NCBI GenBank assembly: GCA_013360945.1
Contig: JABWAQ010000038.1
Location: 1 to 51,443 of the forward strand
DNA from: Candidatus Brocadia sp.
GTDB taxonomy: Bacteria; Planctomycetota; Brocadiia; Brocadiales; Brocadiaceae
DNA length: 51,443 nt
Direction: 5' to 3'
A program made the translations under genes and the position numbers. The notes under the pieces were generated by a model, which saw nothing but the letters and a program-made list of their open reading frames with translations, was not told where the DNA came from and did not search any database. This document shows positions 11,274 to 19,076 of this stretch, in pieces; position 1 is the stretch's first letter, and each line of letters begins with the position of its first letter.

Positions 11274-12053
11274 TCAACTTACCTTGCTATTTTCTTGTTG
11301 CACCACTTCCTTTGCAAGCGCCCTATAGTCTTCAGAACCATGAGAACCAGGCGCATAAGAGATGATTGGCTTACCATGGCTAGGCGATTCTGAGAGTTTT
11401 ACATTTTTTCTAATAATGGTGGTGAACGCCTTATCCCCAAGTGGCGGAAACTCTTTAACCTTTTCAATAACCTCGTTGCAAAGACGGGCACGACTGGTAT
11501 ACATGCAAAAGATGATTCCCGTAATTTCTAAATTGTGATTTAATCTCTTCCGAACAACTTCATACGTATCTAAGAGCTTGCTTACCCCTTGCAGTGCAAA
11601 AAATTCAGTCTGTAAGGGAATAAATAATTCATGAACAAACGTAAGGACATTGAGGGTCAACAAACCAAGGGAGGGAGGACAATCAACAAGGACGTAATCG
11701 TACGTATCAAGCACATCCCCTAAATATTCCTTGAGCACCGTCTCTCTCCCTACAACACCCACCAGCTCTATCTCTGCCCCGGAGAGTTCAATATTGGCGG
11801 GAATAATATCCAAATTCTCAATACCAGTATTTATAATCACTTCTTCTGGTTTGCACTCTCCCATGATCAAGTTGTATACTGAATACTTTAAATTGTGGAT
11901 ATCTACTCCGAGATGGACACTCAAATTGGCTTGCGGATCCATGTCAATGACCAATACCTTTTTCCCCAGCATTGCAAGACATGCCCCCAGGTTTGCGGTT
12001 GTAGTGGTTTTCCCTACGCCCCCTTTCTGGTTAAGTAATGCAATACTTCTCAT
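11274..12053 (-). CDS. ParA/Soj family ATPase
   Basis: A P-loop ATPase of the MinD/ParA superfamily that moves or positions DNA or protein complexes. The 259 residues start MRSIALLNQKGGVGKTTTTANL, carrying the deviant Walker A with the signature lysine. They also contain DMDPQANLS, DYVLVDCPPSLGLL (Walker B) and the C-terminal IRKNVKLSESPSHGKPI typical of chromosomal Soj. No parB or parS-like cluster is visible next to it. The downstream neighbour is a membrane-anchored protein with a DPLGWM motif, so a role in cell-pole or organelle positioning is possible but unproven. Confidence 0.92.
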   Translation of the reverse strand: MRSIALLNQKGGVGKTTTTANLGACLAMLGKKVLVIDMDPQANLSVHLGVDIHNLKYSVYNLIMGECKPEEVIINTGIENLDIIPANIELSGAEIELVGVVGRETVLKEYLGDVLDTYDYVLVDCPPSLGLLTLNVLTFVHELFIPLQTEFFALQGVSKLLDTYEVVRKRLNHNLEITGIIFCMYTSRARLCNEVIEKVKEFPPLGDKAFTTIIRKNVKLSESPSHGKPIISYAPGSHGSEDYRALAKEVVQQENSKVS

Positions 12054-12239
12054 TCCATACTCCTCCTATCTAAAGGTAGGTCTGGTAATCGGCACAAACT
12101 GGAAAGATTTTCTTATTATAGTCTGAACAAGAATCTACACCGAGGAAAGAATATTTTAAATAAACCGATCGAACCGATAGAAAGTTTAACATTTCTCATA
12201 GAAATTTCAAGCTATAAATTTAACAAAATTGCCTACTTA

Positions 12240-12905
12240 TCATTTTTTGTGATTTCTGACTACTGCCTCAATGTCATGATATTTTTTTGACATGGATGCT
12301 TCGCTTTGTTTTAAGGTATGCATGCGATTGAGAATATTTGACATTAATTCAGTTGTTAAAATTGCCTGCTCCCGCGCGATCTTCAGAAAGGGTCTTGGTA
12401 TGGACGGCGTCTTTTTCACGGCATCCCATAGGATATGGGCATCAATACGAAACTGTGCAGCAATGTCATATACACTGAATCTGGAACGGAGCGGGTTGGA
12501 AATTGTCACACAATGTGCGCCAATCACGGTATTTTCGTCAAGGCATATGGGCATTGAAAGGTGTGTAAGGCCGCCCGGACATATCTCCTCAAAGGGTTTT
12601 TTGAGATGGATGGCGCTTCTTGCCAGCTCCCTGCTAAAGGAAAGGCATAAATCTTTTCGCTCGCTGACAAACCGCAGTGCCTTACAATATGAAGAGGCAT
12701 TGATTTCGCTGATCACCTCTGTTTCCGCATCATACACGACGTCGCTGGTGTTCAAGATGCTCATCAAATAGAGTTGGATCGCTGAAATGATTTCTTTTTC
12801 GAAATCGATCTTTAATCGTCTAATCGGTTCCATCAGGATTTTTCCAAATAGATATTTTGGTAGATCGTATTTTGGTGAAAAGGGCAGTGCGGGTTTTAAA
12901 AGCAT
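12240..12905 (-). CDS. Stand-alone PocR-type sensory domain protein
   Basis: A 221-residue soluble protein. The central part resembles the PocR ligand-binding domain: a first conserved cysteine region near SSYCKALR, then EEICPGGLTHLSMPI (about residues 108-122) and a following IGAHCVTISNP. Such domains sense small ligands, often with cysteine-bound metal or carbonyl compounds, and are usually fused to HTH or kinase domains. None is seen here. The last 60 residues form helices (ILNRMHTLKQSEASMSKKYHD) that could be a coiled-coil signalling stalk. A partner protein would be needed for output. The family call rests on the C-P-G-G-L context only. Confidence 0.6.
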   Translation of the reverse strand: MLLKPALPFSPKYDLPKYLFGKILMEPIRRLKIDFEKEIISAIQLYLMSILNTSDVVYDAETEVISEINASSYCKALRFVSERKDLCLSFSRELARSAIHLKKPFEEICPGGLTHLSMPICLDENTVIGAHCVTISNPLRSRFSVYDIAAQFRIDAHILWDAVKKTPSIPRPFLKIAREQAILTTELMSNILNRMHTLKQSEASMSKKYHDIEAVVRNHKK

Positions 12906-13115
12906 TATATATACACAAATCAGAAGGGGTTTTCAACAAATCTTGTAAGAATTTTGCTGATTGTGTGCTAAGGTATTCATGGCAGACTGCTTATTGGCAG
13001 CAACAATTATTTTAATTTTATTTTTCTGACAACCTTCATGAAAAAAATTCTTTTCTTTGCTATCCCCTGTCGATACTGAAAAGAGAATTGGCGTAAGCTG
13101 CGCGTGTCTTATCTA

Positions 13116-13400
13116 TTTGCTGATATCCAATCCACCGGAAGGTGTAATTTGGGCAGCAGGACCTTTCTCCAGTTCTATTGTGCCAAACTTCAATTTTAAA
13201 AGATTGGGTAGATAAAAACCGGCGATCATGAAGATCAACGACCCGAATGTTAAAAGAACATAGTACCCAAGATCAGTGAGGATTCCGATGTGTTTGGGGT
13301 CGATCTCCAGACCTTCCCCAAGGATCTCCTCTGCCTTCTTAAAATTATCAAAGACCGTCAGGAGAGCACTCCGCCATAAAAGGCAAAGTGCTCTGCATCG
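13116..13400 (-). pseudogene. Open frame continuing in register after the TPR gene stop; likely broken membrane gene
   Basis: Directly after the TPR gene stop codon (13401-13403) the same frame stays open for 95 codons to a stop at 13113-13115, with no ATG or GTG near its beginning. It reads like protein: a TPR-like piece (KKAEEILGEGLEIDPKH), a transmembrane segment (YYVLLTFGSLIFMIAGFYL) and a charged tail ending ITPSGGLDISK. A hairpin (13363-13394) sits just after the stop. It may be the detached C-terminal part of the TPR gene after a nonsense change or an inserted hairpin, a gene with an unusual start, or a readthrough extension. Confidence 0.45.
13363..13394 (-). repeat. Perfect-stem hairpin just after the TPR gene stop
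   Basis: Arms AGAGCACT and AGTGCTCT enclose a loop that itself contains GCC/GGC pairing. It begins 6 bases past the stop codon of the TPR gene and lies inside the open extension. It could be an inserted element or a structure affecting termination. Confidence 0.5.
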
Positions 13401-13754
13401 TTAGCGGCTCTTGCTTTTTTTTGTGGCACTGAACACATCGCAAGCCTTCCTCCATTTTTCCCCTGCCTTCTTATATTTTCCCTGTTTCCAAAGTACATGG
13501 GCTATGTTATGATGCGCAAGGGAATAAACGAAATAATTGGAGTCGACGTTGATCGCCTCCTCACATTTCTTGATCGCTTCCTCATATCTCTTCTGATTGT
13601 AAAGGACAAGCCCCCATTTGTTATAGGCACCGACATGGTTGGAATCGATCTCTGTGGCATTCTCGTATTCATTACATGCCTCGACATATTGCCCCCGACC
13701 AAAAAAGGCGTTACCAGATTCAAAATGTCTCTGTGCCTCAGCTTGACTCTCCAT
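13401..13754 (-). CDS. Small tetratricopeptide-repeat protein
   Basis: A 117-residue protein made of three TPR units (GNAFFGRGQYVEACNEYENA..., YNKWGLVLYNQKRYEEAI..., HNIAHVLWKQGKYKKAGEKW...), ending KKSKSR. TPRs mediate protein-protein contacts and no enzyme domain is present. The stop codon is followed in the same frame by a coding-like, membrane-spanning stretch (13116-13400), so the original protein may have been a membrane-anchored TPR protein. Neighbouring genes do not indicate a partner. Confidence 0.8.
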   Translation of the reverse strand: MESQAEAQRHFESGNAFFGRGQYVEACNEYENATEIDSNHVGAYNKWGLVLYNQKRYEEAIKKCEEAINVDSNYFVYSLAHHNIAHVLWKQGKYKKAGEKWRKACDVFSATKKSKSR

Positions 13755-13914
13755 TTTTCAACCCTTTAATTTTTCATGCCTTATTAAGTTGCAGATACTT
13801 TGCCGACTCTCTTACCGGAAAGTCAGATTGCAGAATTATATCCTTTCATTCGTGTCTTATTACATCTTCCTTTTTTATGCTGATTAGAGATGCCTTCGCT
13901 CTCTTTGTACGATT

Positions 13915-14469
13915 TCACTTTATCTCCTCCAGGATTTTTTTATACTGTGTAAAAAAGTTTTCACCGAGAGAATTATCAAATTCTTTTAACCACATCTCAA
14001 TATATCGGGAATCATACCCTGAATTTTTTCCGAGGATAGATTTAACATCCTCAATATCTCTTGCCCTGCCCGCCACCATCTTATGGATTACAACATCTTC
14101 GAGGGAGGCAAATTTTACACAACTATTACCAAATCTTATCGCCTTTGCCCTTTCCAGCGCCTGTCTTTCATACGGAGAATGGGAGAAAATGAAGTCTACT
14201 CTGATTCCACTTTTCTTGTCCAGACATGGTACCACCATCGTCTTCTTTACAAAGGTTTCAACGTCATCCACAAGAACTATAAGGTTCAACCTGACGATAA
14301 CATCTCTGATTCTTTCAAATCCTTCAACTCCGAGACCGAGAGTTATATCTATGTCTTTTGTTAATCGTGGCTCTCCATAAACAAGCACAGCCTGACCACC
14401 TATTACCATATACGGGATTGAAAAGGCACTGAGCTTACGAGCTATTTTTTTTAGAAGTTTTTGGAACAC
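13915..14469 (-). CDS. Nucleotidyltransferase (AbiEii / MNT-like fold)
   Basis: A 184-residue protein with the minimal nucleotidyltransferase signature: IGGQAVLVYGEPRLTKDIDI, with the Gly-Gly pair at residues 24-25 and catalytic aspartates at 39 and 41. A supporting acidic site follows near RVDFIFS. It also has the SLEDVVIHKMVAGRARDIEDV block common in AbiEii/DUF6036-type proteins. Such enzymes often serve as toxins or as AMPylating antitoxins. It overlaps the end of the upstream small gene by 35 bases, as in toxin-antitoxin pairs. The substrate is unknown. Confidence 0.75.
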   Translation of the reverse strand: MFQKLLKKIARKLSAFSIPYMVIGGQAVLVYGEPRLTKDIDITLGLGVEGFERIRDVIVRLNLIVLVDDVETFVKKTMVVPCLDKKSGIRVDFIFSHSPYERQALERAKAIRFGNSCVKFASLEDVVIHKMVAGRARDIEDVKSILGKNSGYDSRYIEMWLKEFDNSLGENFFTQYKKILEEIK

Positions 14470-14653
14470 TGTTAATTATTTTAGCTATCTTTATATCTAC
14501 CTCAAATCCGTCAAGGGGGTCTTTCAAAGGAATAACACCGAGCATTACAGCTTCATGATAAAGAGCTTCCACAATTTGGAAGTTCTTCATAATATCCACC
14601 TTCTCTTTCTTGAGTAATTCCTTCTCAAATTTTTCAAATTCCTTCGTTATCAA
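14435..14653 (-). CDS. Small helical partner of the nucleotidyltransferase
   Basis: A 72-residue, charged, mostly helical protein (MITKEFEKFEKELLKKEK...). It contains VEALYHEAVMLGVIPLKDPLDGFEVDIKIAKIIN, a pattern common in the small gene preceding AbiEii-like nucleotidyltransferases. It overlaps the next gene by 35 bases, so translation is coupled. The pair probably forms a toxin-antitoxin-like or defence-related module, which is inferred from arrangement only. Confidence 0.6.
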   Translation of the reverse strand: MITKEFEKFEKELLKKEKVDIMKNFQIVEALYHEAVMLGVIPLKDPLDGFEVDIKIAKIINSVPKTSKKNSS

Positions 14654-14834
14654 TTTATTACTCCCGCTGTGTCTTTCAAGTTCTGAACATGGCGCCTTAC
14701 GCTGTTTATTTTTTCATAACTCTGTTTACTTTGGTCAATTTATAGCCTATATCCTTTTTATTAGCAAGGTATTTTTTCATGCTATGCACAGTTGCCTGGT
14801 CTTAGATATAAAGGTCTCTTAGCCATTATATATC

Positions 14835-14863
14835 TTGACAAAGACCATCGGCTTATTTATGCT
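14835..14863 (+). promoter_or_regulatory. Sigma70-type promoter of the DUF1326 gene
   Basis: A consensus TTGACA (14835-14840) is separated by exactly 17 bases from TATGCT (14858-14863), about 80 bases upstream of the ATG at 14942. The strong GGAGG site before the start suggests substantial expression. Confidence 0.75.
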
Positions 14864-14941
14864 AATCACGTGGTAAGAGGGATGACTTTTAAACTTTACT
14901 CTATAACGTATGACCTCATTTTTCTAAGGAGGAAATGAATT

Positions 14942-15622
14942 ATGAGAACAAGTAAATATTTGTTAGCGGTGTTCGTCGCTTTCATTATGACATTAGGTGT
15001 CTCTGGCGCTGTTTTTGCCGAACCTGCCTGGTTAATCGAAGGTGAATATTTTGAGGGGTGCACCTGTAATCCTGGCTGTCCGTGCCTGTTTGGGAGCGAG
15101 CCGACCCATAATAAGACGTGTAAGATTAGCGGTGTCTTTCATATTAAAAAAGGATTTTACGGGCAACATACGTTAGATGGCCAGACCGTTATCGGCATAA
15201 CGGATTTAACGGCCAGACCTGACAAGAATTGGATTGTTTTTTATATTGATGAAAAGTCCGCAGCTGTTCAGAAGAACGCGTTATTGGACATCTTCAAAAA
15301 CCATGTATTTAGCTTTGCAAAAGTTCCACCGGAGAGGATTACGGTACGATATGTACCTGTGCATGTTGAGTCTTCCCAATGGCGTAAAAAGGCAACGGTA
15401 GCCGACAACCTGACATTAGACATTGAACTGTTGCACGGAGTGGGAGATCCCGGCAAACCCACCCAGATTGTGAATAAGAATTTTTCAATTTGGGCAAAGG
15501 AATTTGATATGACATTGGATATGGGAAAGGCCAATACCCATCGTTTCCAGGAAGGCAACCAGGAATGGAATTACGAAGGACGAAGCGGATTTGCTACCAC
15601 ATTTCGCTTTACCAGTAATTAA
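14942..15622 (+). CDS. Exported DUF1326 family protein
   Basis: A 226-residue protein with a clear signal peptide (MRTSKYLLAVFVAFIMTLGV..., cleavage near VFA-EPA). The mature N-terminus has the DUF1326 hallmark WLIEGEYFEGCTCNPGCPC, with cysteines spaced C-x-C-x3-C-x-C around residues 40-47. These probably bind a metal or form disulfides. The rest is a beta-rich domain. DUF1326 has no established reaction. The gene stands alone behind its own promoter with an AAGGAGG site, and converges with gmhB 94 bases away. Confidence 0.88.
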   Translation: MRTSKYLLAVFVAFIMTLGVSGAVFAEPAWLIEGEYFEGCTCNPGCPCLFGSEPTHNKTCKISGVFHIKKGFYGQHTLDGQTVIGITDLTARPDKNWIVFYIDEKSAAVQKNALLDIFKNHVFSFAKVPPERITVRYVPVHVESSQWRKKATVADNLTLDIELLHGVGDPGKPTQIVNKNFSIWAKEFDMTLDMGKANTHRFQEGNQEWNYEGRSGFATTFRFTSN

Positions 15623-15715
15623 AAATCTTTATGAAAGTTTTTTCGTGCGTCACTTTTCGCGATTCAGCAACGGCATCCCCGCTTGATCCATTCTGAATTT
15701 ATTGTTAGATTGAGA

Positions 15716-16288
15716 CTACTGATAATCATTTTTGGTATAAAATAGCCGCGCTGCCTCCAATAAGTCTTTCACCATGTAATCGGTGCCTGTCACCGGGGCA
15801 GCGCTTATCTCATCTATACGGTCGTTCCTTATCAATACGCATCTGCACCCTGCATTTTTACCGGCTAGCATATCTGTCTCCGAATCGCCGATCATCAGGG
15901 ATTGTGTCAAATCAATTTGATGCCTTCGGGCAGCTTCGCGAAGCATTCCGGGCTTGGGTTTTCTGCAATCGCAATCCATCTTATAGCGCTCTACTATTCC
16001 CTCCATATGATGCGGACAATAAAACAGGTCGTCAACGAAAACTCCTTTCTCTTCCAGCATGCCCATCAATTTTTTATGAATAAGCATCAACCGTTCTTCA
16101 TCAAAGAAACCCCTGGCTATGCCGGATTGGTTCGTAATAACAATAATCAGATAACCATATTCCCTGAAGAGACGAATCCCTTCCGCGGTGTTGGGCAATA
16201 ATTTCAGCTGATCGGGAGAACTGAGATAGGGTTCGTGGACGACTATAGTACCGTCACGATCGAGGAAAACAGCCTTTCTCTTTTTCAT
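15716..16288 (-). CDS. gmhB: D-glycero-beta-D-manno-heptose 1,7-bisphosphate 7-phosphatase
   Basis: HAD-superfamily phosphatase in ADP-heptose synthesis for lipopolysaccharide core. The 190 residues show the DxDxT nucleophile motif at the N-terminus (FLDRDGTI), VITNQSG, and the zinc loop with CPHH...CDCRKPKPGML characteristic of GmhB. It ends with MIGDSETDMLAGKNAG. The start codon directly follows the gmhA stop, so the two are co-translated. With hldE and gmhA it completes the pathway to ADP-heptose. Confidence 0.95.
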   Translation of the reverse strand: MKKRKAVFLDRDGTIVVHEPYLSSPDQLKLLPNTAEGIRLFREYGYLIIVITNQSGIARGFFDEERLMLIHKKLMGMLEEKGVFVDDLFYCPHHMEGIVERYKMDCDCRKPKPGMLREAARRHQIDLTQSLMIGDSETDMLAGKNAGCRCVLIRNDRIDEISAAPVTGTDYMVKDLLEAARLFYTKNDYQ

Positions 16289-16864
16289 TTAGCCAACCGT
16301 TCCAAAAAGTTCCTTCTCGACAATGGAGCACAGGATGTGCCCAACGGTGATATGGCATTCTTGTATTCGCGGTGTATTGTCTGAGGGGATTTTTAAACAG
16401 ATATCCACTACATCTTTTAAGAGGCCGCCGTTCTTGCCGGTAAACCCTATGGCAATTGCCCCACGAATCCTTGCAATTTGAACCGCATTCAAGATGCCTT
16501 TTGAATTTCCGCTGGTACTAAAAGCCAGGATGACATCTCCGGGGTTGGCCAGTGCCTCGACCTGCCTGGCAAAACAGGTGTCATAGCCAAAGTCATTTGC
16601 AATCGCAGTCATTACAGAAGTATCGGTTGTTAAGGCAACCGCCGGAAGGGGGCGGCGGTTCATTTTAAACCTCCCAATCAATTCTCCGGCAATATGCTGG
16701 GCATCTGCAGCACTTCCCCCATTGCCGATGAGGTAGAGACGATGATTGTTTTTGAATGCAGCAACAATAACCCCGGCTATATTCCTAATTATATTAAGAT
16801 TAGTCGATAATAATGCCTTTTTCGTATCTATGCTATCTTGTAATTGTATTTCAATGTCATCCAT
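16289..16864 (-). CDS. gmhA: Sedoheptulose-7-phosphate isomerase (SIS domain)
   Basis: Converts sedoheptulose 7-phosphate to D-glycero-D-manno-heptose 7-phosphate, the first ADP-heptose step. The ATG at 16864 gives a 191-residue protein of normal length. A longer frame upstream would only run into hldE. Motifs: LIGNGGSAADAQHIAGELIGRF, LTTDTSVMTAIANDFGY, FSTSGNSKGILNA and the C-terminal QECHITVGHILC with the catalytic histidine. It starts 17 bases after hldE and abuts gmhB. Confidence 0.95.
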   Translation of the reverse strand: MDDIEIQLQDSIDTKKALLSTNLNIIRNIAGVIVAAFKNNHRLYLIGNGGSAADAQHIAGELIGRFKMNRRPLPAVALTTDTSVMTAIANDFGYDTCFARQVEALANPGDVILAFSTSGNSKGILNAVQIARIRGAIAIGFTGKNGGLLKDVVDICLKIPSDNTPRIQECHITVGHILCSIVEKELFGTVG

Positions 16865-16881
16865 GGGCACGCATTTCCGTT

Positions 16882-18405
16882 CTACTGTATTTGACTTGCA
16901 GCATCTTTTAATGTTTCCATTTGGTTGTGTCTCCTGAGTATTCTGGAAACGATATTGGTGGTTGAAACTCCTTCCACAAAGGGCGCGAAAACGACTCTTC
17001 CTCCATAGGATTCTACAAATTCCCCGCCTACCGCTCCGGCATTTCTCCAATCTTCTCCCTTTACCAGGATATCTGGCTTTACAGCCTTAATTAAATTCAA
17101 GGGGGTGAGTTCGTCAAAAAGCACCACATAGGTGACGTCTTCCAATGCGGCAAGCATTTTTGCGCGTTCTGCTTCAGAAACAAAGGGACGGCTGGAACCC
17201 TTTTGACTCTTAACAGAGCGATCGGTATTTAATCCTACCACGAGTAAATCGCCTTGTTTTCTGGCAAATTTTAGGTACTCAACATGTCCGACGTGCAAGA
17301 TATCAAAACAGCCGTTCGTGAACACAATCTTATCATGCTTCTTTCTATGTTCATGCAATATTCCCTTCAGCACTCCTACGTCTTTGATTTTACCTGACAG
17401 CGGACTTCTTCCACCCATCAGTTCACTGAGAATTTCTTCTTTGCTAACCGGCGTTGCACCAATTTTCCCAACTTCTATTCCTGCCGCTACATTGGCAAGA
17501 AGTGCGGCATCCTCAAAATTATGACCGCTTCCGACGATCATGCCAAACATACTGAGAACCATATCGCCTGCACCGGTTACGTCAAACACAGATCGTGGAA
17601 CGGTTGGTATAATCTTTCCCCTACCATTTCTCTGATAGAGGAACATGCCGTCTTTGTCTATGGTAATAATGCAATACTCCAGTGAAAGATCCGTAGCAAG
17701 TTTGTTTCCGGCACGATGCAGGCTGTCGATATCACTGATTTTTATTCCCGTTGCGATCTCTGTTTCGTTTCTGTTGGGGGTCATAGCGGTAAAACCCTCG
17801 TAACACGCGTAATCGCTCATAAGTTTGGGATCCACAATTGCAATCTTTTTGTGTCTTTTACAAAGGGCTGCTATGGTTTTTAAAAATGAATGAGAAAGTA
17901 ATCCCTTATTCATATCAGAAACCAGGACGATATCGCATGATTGTATATTTTTGTTTAAATAATTATTAAGTTGTATCTCCATTTCAGCAGAGATGACATG
18001 GGTCTTTTCATAATCAACACGCAACAATTGCTGTACTCCCTTCCCGGCTGTTTGTAAATGACCCATAAAGCGCATCTTCAGGACGGTTGGACGGCTTTTA
18101 TCAATAATGATTCCCGTTGTGTCGGCTCCCATACTCTGAAAAATATTCAAAAGGGTATGTCCATGGGCATCGTCGCCGATGACTCCGCAAGCAAATACCT
18201 GAGCACCCAACGTCTGCAAGTTGTTTACAACACTTCCAGCGCCCCCTGGTCTGACGTCTTCAGAAGAGACGCTGATAACTGGTATCGGCGCCTCTTGTGA
18301 GATGCGTTTTACCTCGCCCCATACATACTTGTCGAGCATCAAATCACCGATAACCATAATCCGGGGAGAACCGAGGTTTGAGATAATATTGAACGCTTTG
18401 TCCAT
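16882..18405 (-). CDS. hldE: Bifunctional heptose-7-phosphate kinase / heptose-1-phosphate adenylyltransferase
   Basis: Two enzymes of ADP-heptose synthesis in one chain of 507 residues. Residues 1-330 are a PfkB/ribokinase-type kinase (RPGGAGSVVNNL at 52-63, DVTGAGD with the catalytic aspartate at 275-281). Residues 350-490 are a cytidylyltransferase-like domain (FTNGCFDILHVGHVEYL from 362, including the HxGH motif). The next genes gmhA and gmhB supply the two remaining steps, so the operon makes the sugar donor used by heptosyltransferases. A family 9 glycosyltransferase at 31438-32562 could be one user. Confidence 0.96.
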   Translation of the reverse strand: MDKAFNIISNLGSPRIMVIGDLMLDKYVWGEVKRISQEAPIPVISVSSEDVRPGGAGSVVNNLQTLGAQVFACGVIGDDAHGHTLLNIFQSMGADTTGIIIDKSRPTVLKMRFMGHLQTAGKGVQQLLRVDYEKTHVISAEMEIQLNNYLNKNIQSCDIVLVSDMNKGLLSHSFLKTIAALCKRHKKIAIVDPKLMSDYACYEGFTAMTPNRNETEIATGIKISDIDSLHRAGNKLATDLSLEYCIITIDKDGMFLYQRNGRGKIIPTVPRSVFDVTGAGDMVLSMFGMIVGSGHNFEDAALLANVAAGIEVGKIGATPVSKEEILSELMGGRSPLSGKIKDVGVLKGILHEHRKKHDKIVFTNGCFDILHVGHVEYLKFARKQGDLLVVGLNTDRSVKSQKGSSRPFVSEAERAKMLAALEDVTYVVLFDELTPLNLIKAVKPDILVKGEDWRNAGAVGGEFVESYGGRVVFAPFVEGVSTTNIVSRILRRHNQMETLKDAASQIQ

Positions 18406-18434
18406 CTTTGTAAAACTCCTGCAAAAATAATATT

Positions 18435-19076
18435 TTAATACTTTCCATTTTGGTCAAGCCTTGAAGAGGATTCATTAGATCCTTCATCCAGGAAGTATGC
18501 TATTTTAACGTTAAGTGAGGCGGATAATTTGTCCAGGGTTGTGAGAGAGGCTGCAATTTGTCCATTTTCAATCTGAGATAATAAACTGGGCGATAAACCG
18601 GTACGATTTGCCAATTGTTTTTGGGTGATTTTTTTACTCTTCCTCAACGATTTCAGCTTCTTCCCTACAGAACTTTTAAGCTTATCCTTCGAGCTTCCAA
18701 CAAGGCAATACGTTTTCTGTGCGTTATTCAATGCCATTCGCAAATCGTTTAAATCAAACGGTTTTTTTAAATAGTCGAAGGCATCGAGCTTCATTGTCTC
18801 GACTGCCGTCTTAAATGAAGGATACCCTGTTAATATAATAACACAAATATTCTGGTGTTTCGATTTTATTTCTTTGAGTAATTCCGTGCCGCTTATTTGT
18901 GGCATTTTGAGATCAAGTATGACGATGTGAAACTTTTCCTGATCCAGGGTAGGAAGGGTATCCGTCGTCTTTGTAATACCCTTGGCAATGTATCCATCGT
19001 CAGATAAAAATTTTGTTAAATACAAATTGTAGTCCTTATCATCATCTACGACCAATATCTTTATTCCTCTATCCAT
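18435..19076 (-). CDS. Response regulator with XRE-type HTH output domain
   Basis: A 213-residue regulator. Residues 1-120 are a receiver domain: acidic pair in VVDDDKDYN, phospho-acceptor Asp55 in ILDLKMPQ, switch Thr in IILTGYP, Lys in YLKKPF. Residues 140-200 are a Cro/C1 type helix-turn-helix (KITQKQLANRTGLSPSLLSQIENG). This pairing is less common than OmpR, NarL or NtrC outputs. The ATG at 19076 overlaps the histidine kinase gene by 8 bases, so the two form one two-component system. The kinase is the likely phosphate donor. hldE follows 29 bases downstream and may share the transcript. Confidence 0.9.
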   Translation of the reverse strand: MDRGIKILVVDDDKDYNLYLTKFLSDDGYIAKGITKTTDTLPTLDQEKFHIVILDLKMPQISGTELLKEIKSKHQNICVIILTGYPSFKTAVETMKLDAFDYLKKPFDLNDLRMALNNAQKTYCLVGSSKDKLKSSVGKKLKSLRKSKKITQKQLANRTGLSPSLLSQIENGQIAASLTTLDKLSASLNVKIAYFLDEGSNESSSRLDQNGKY

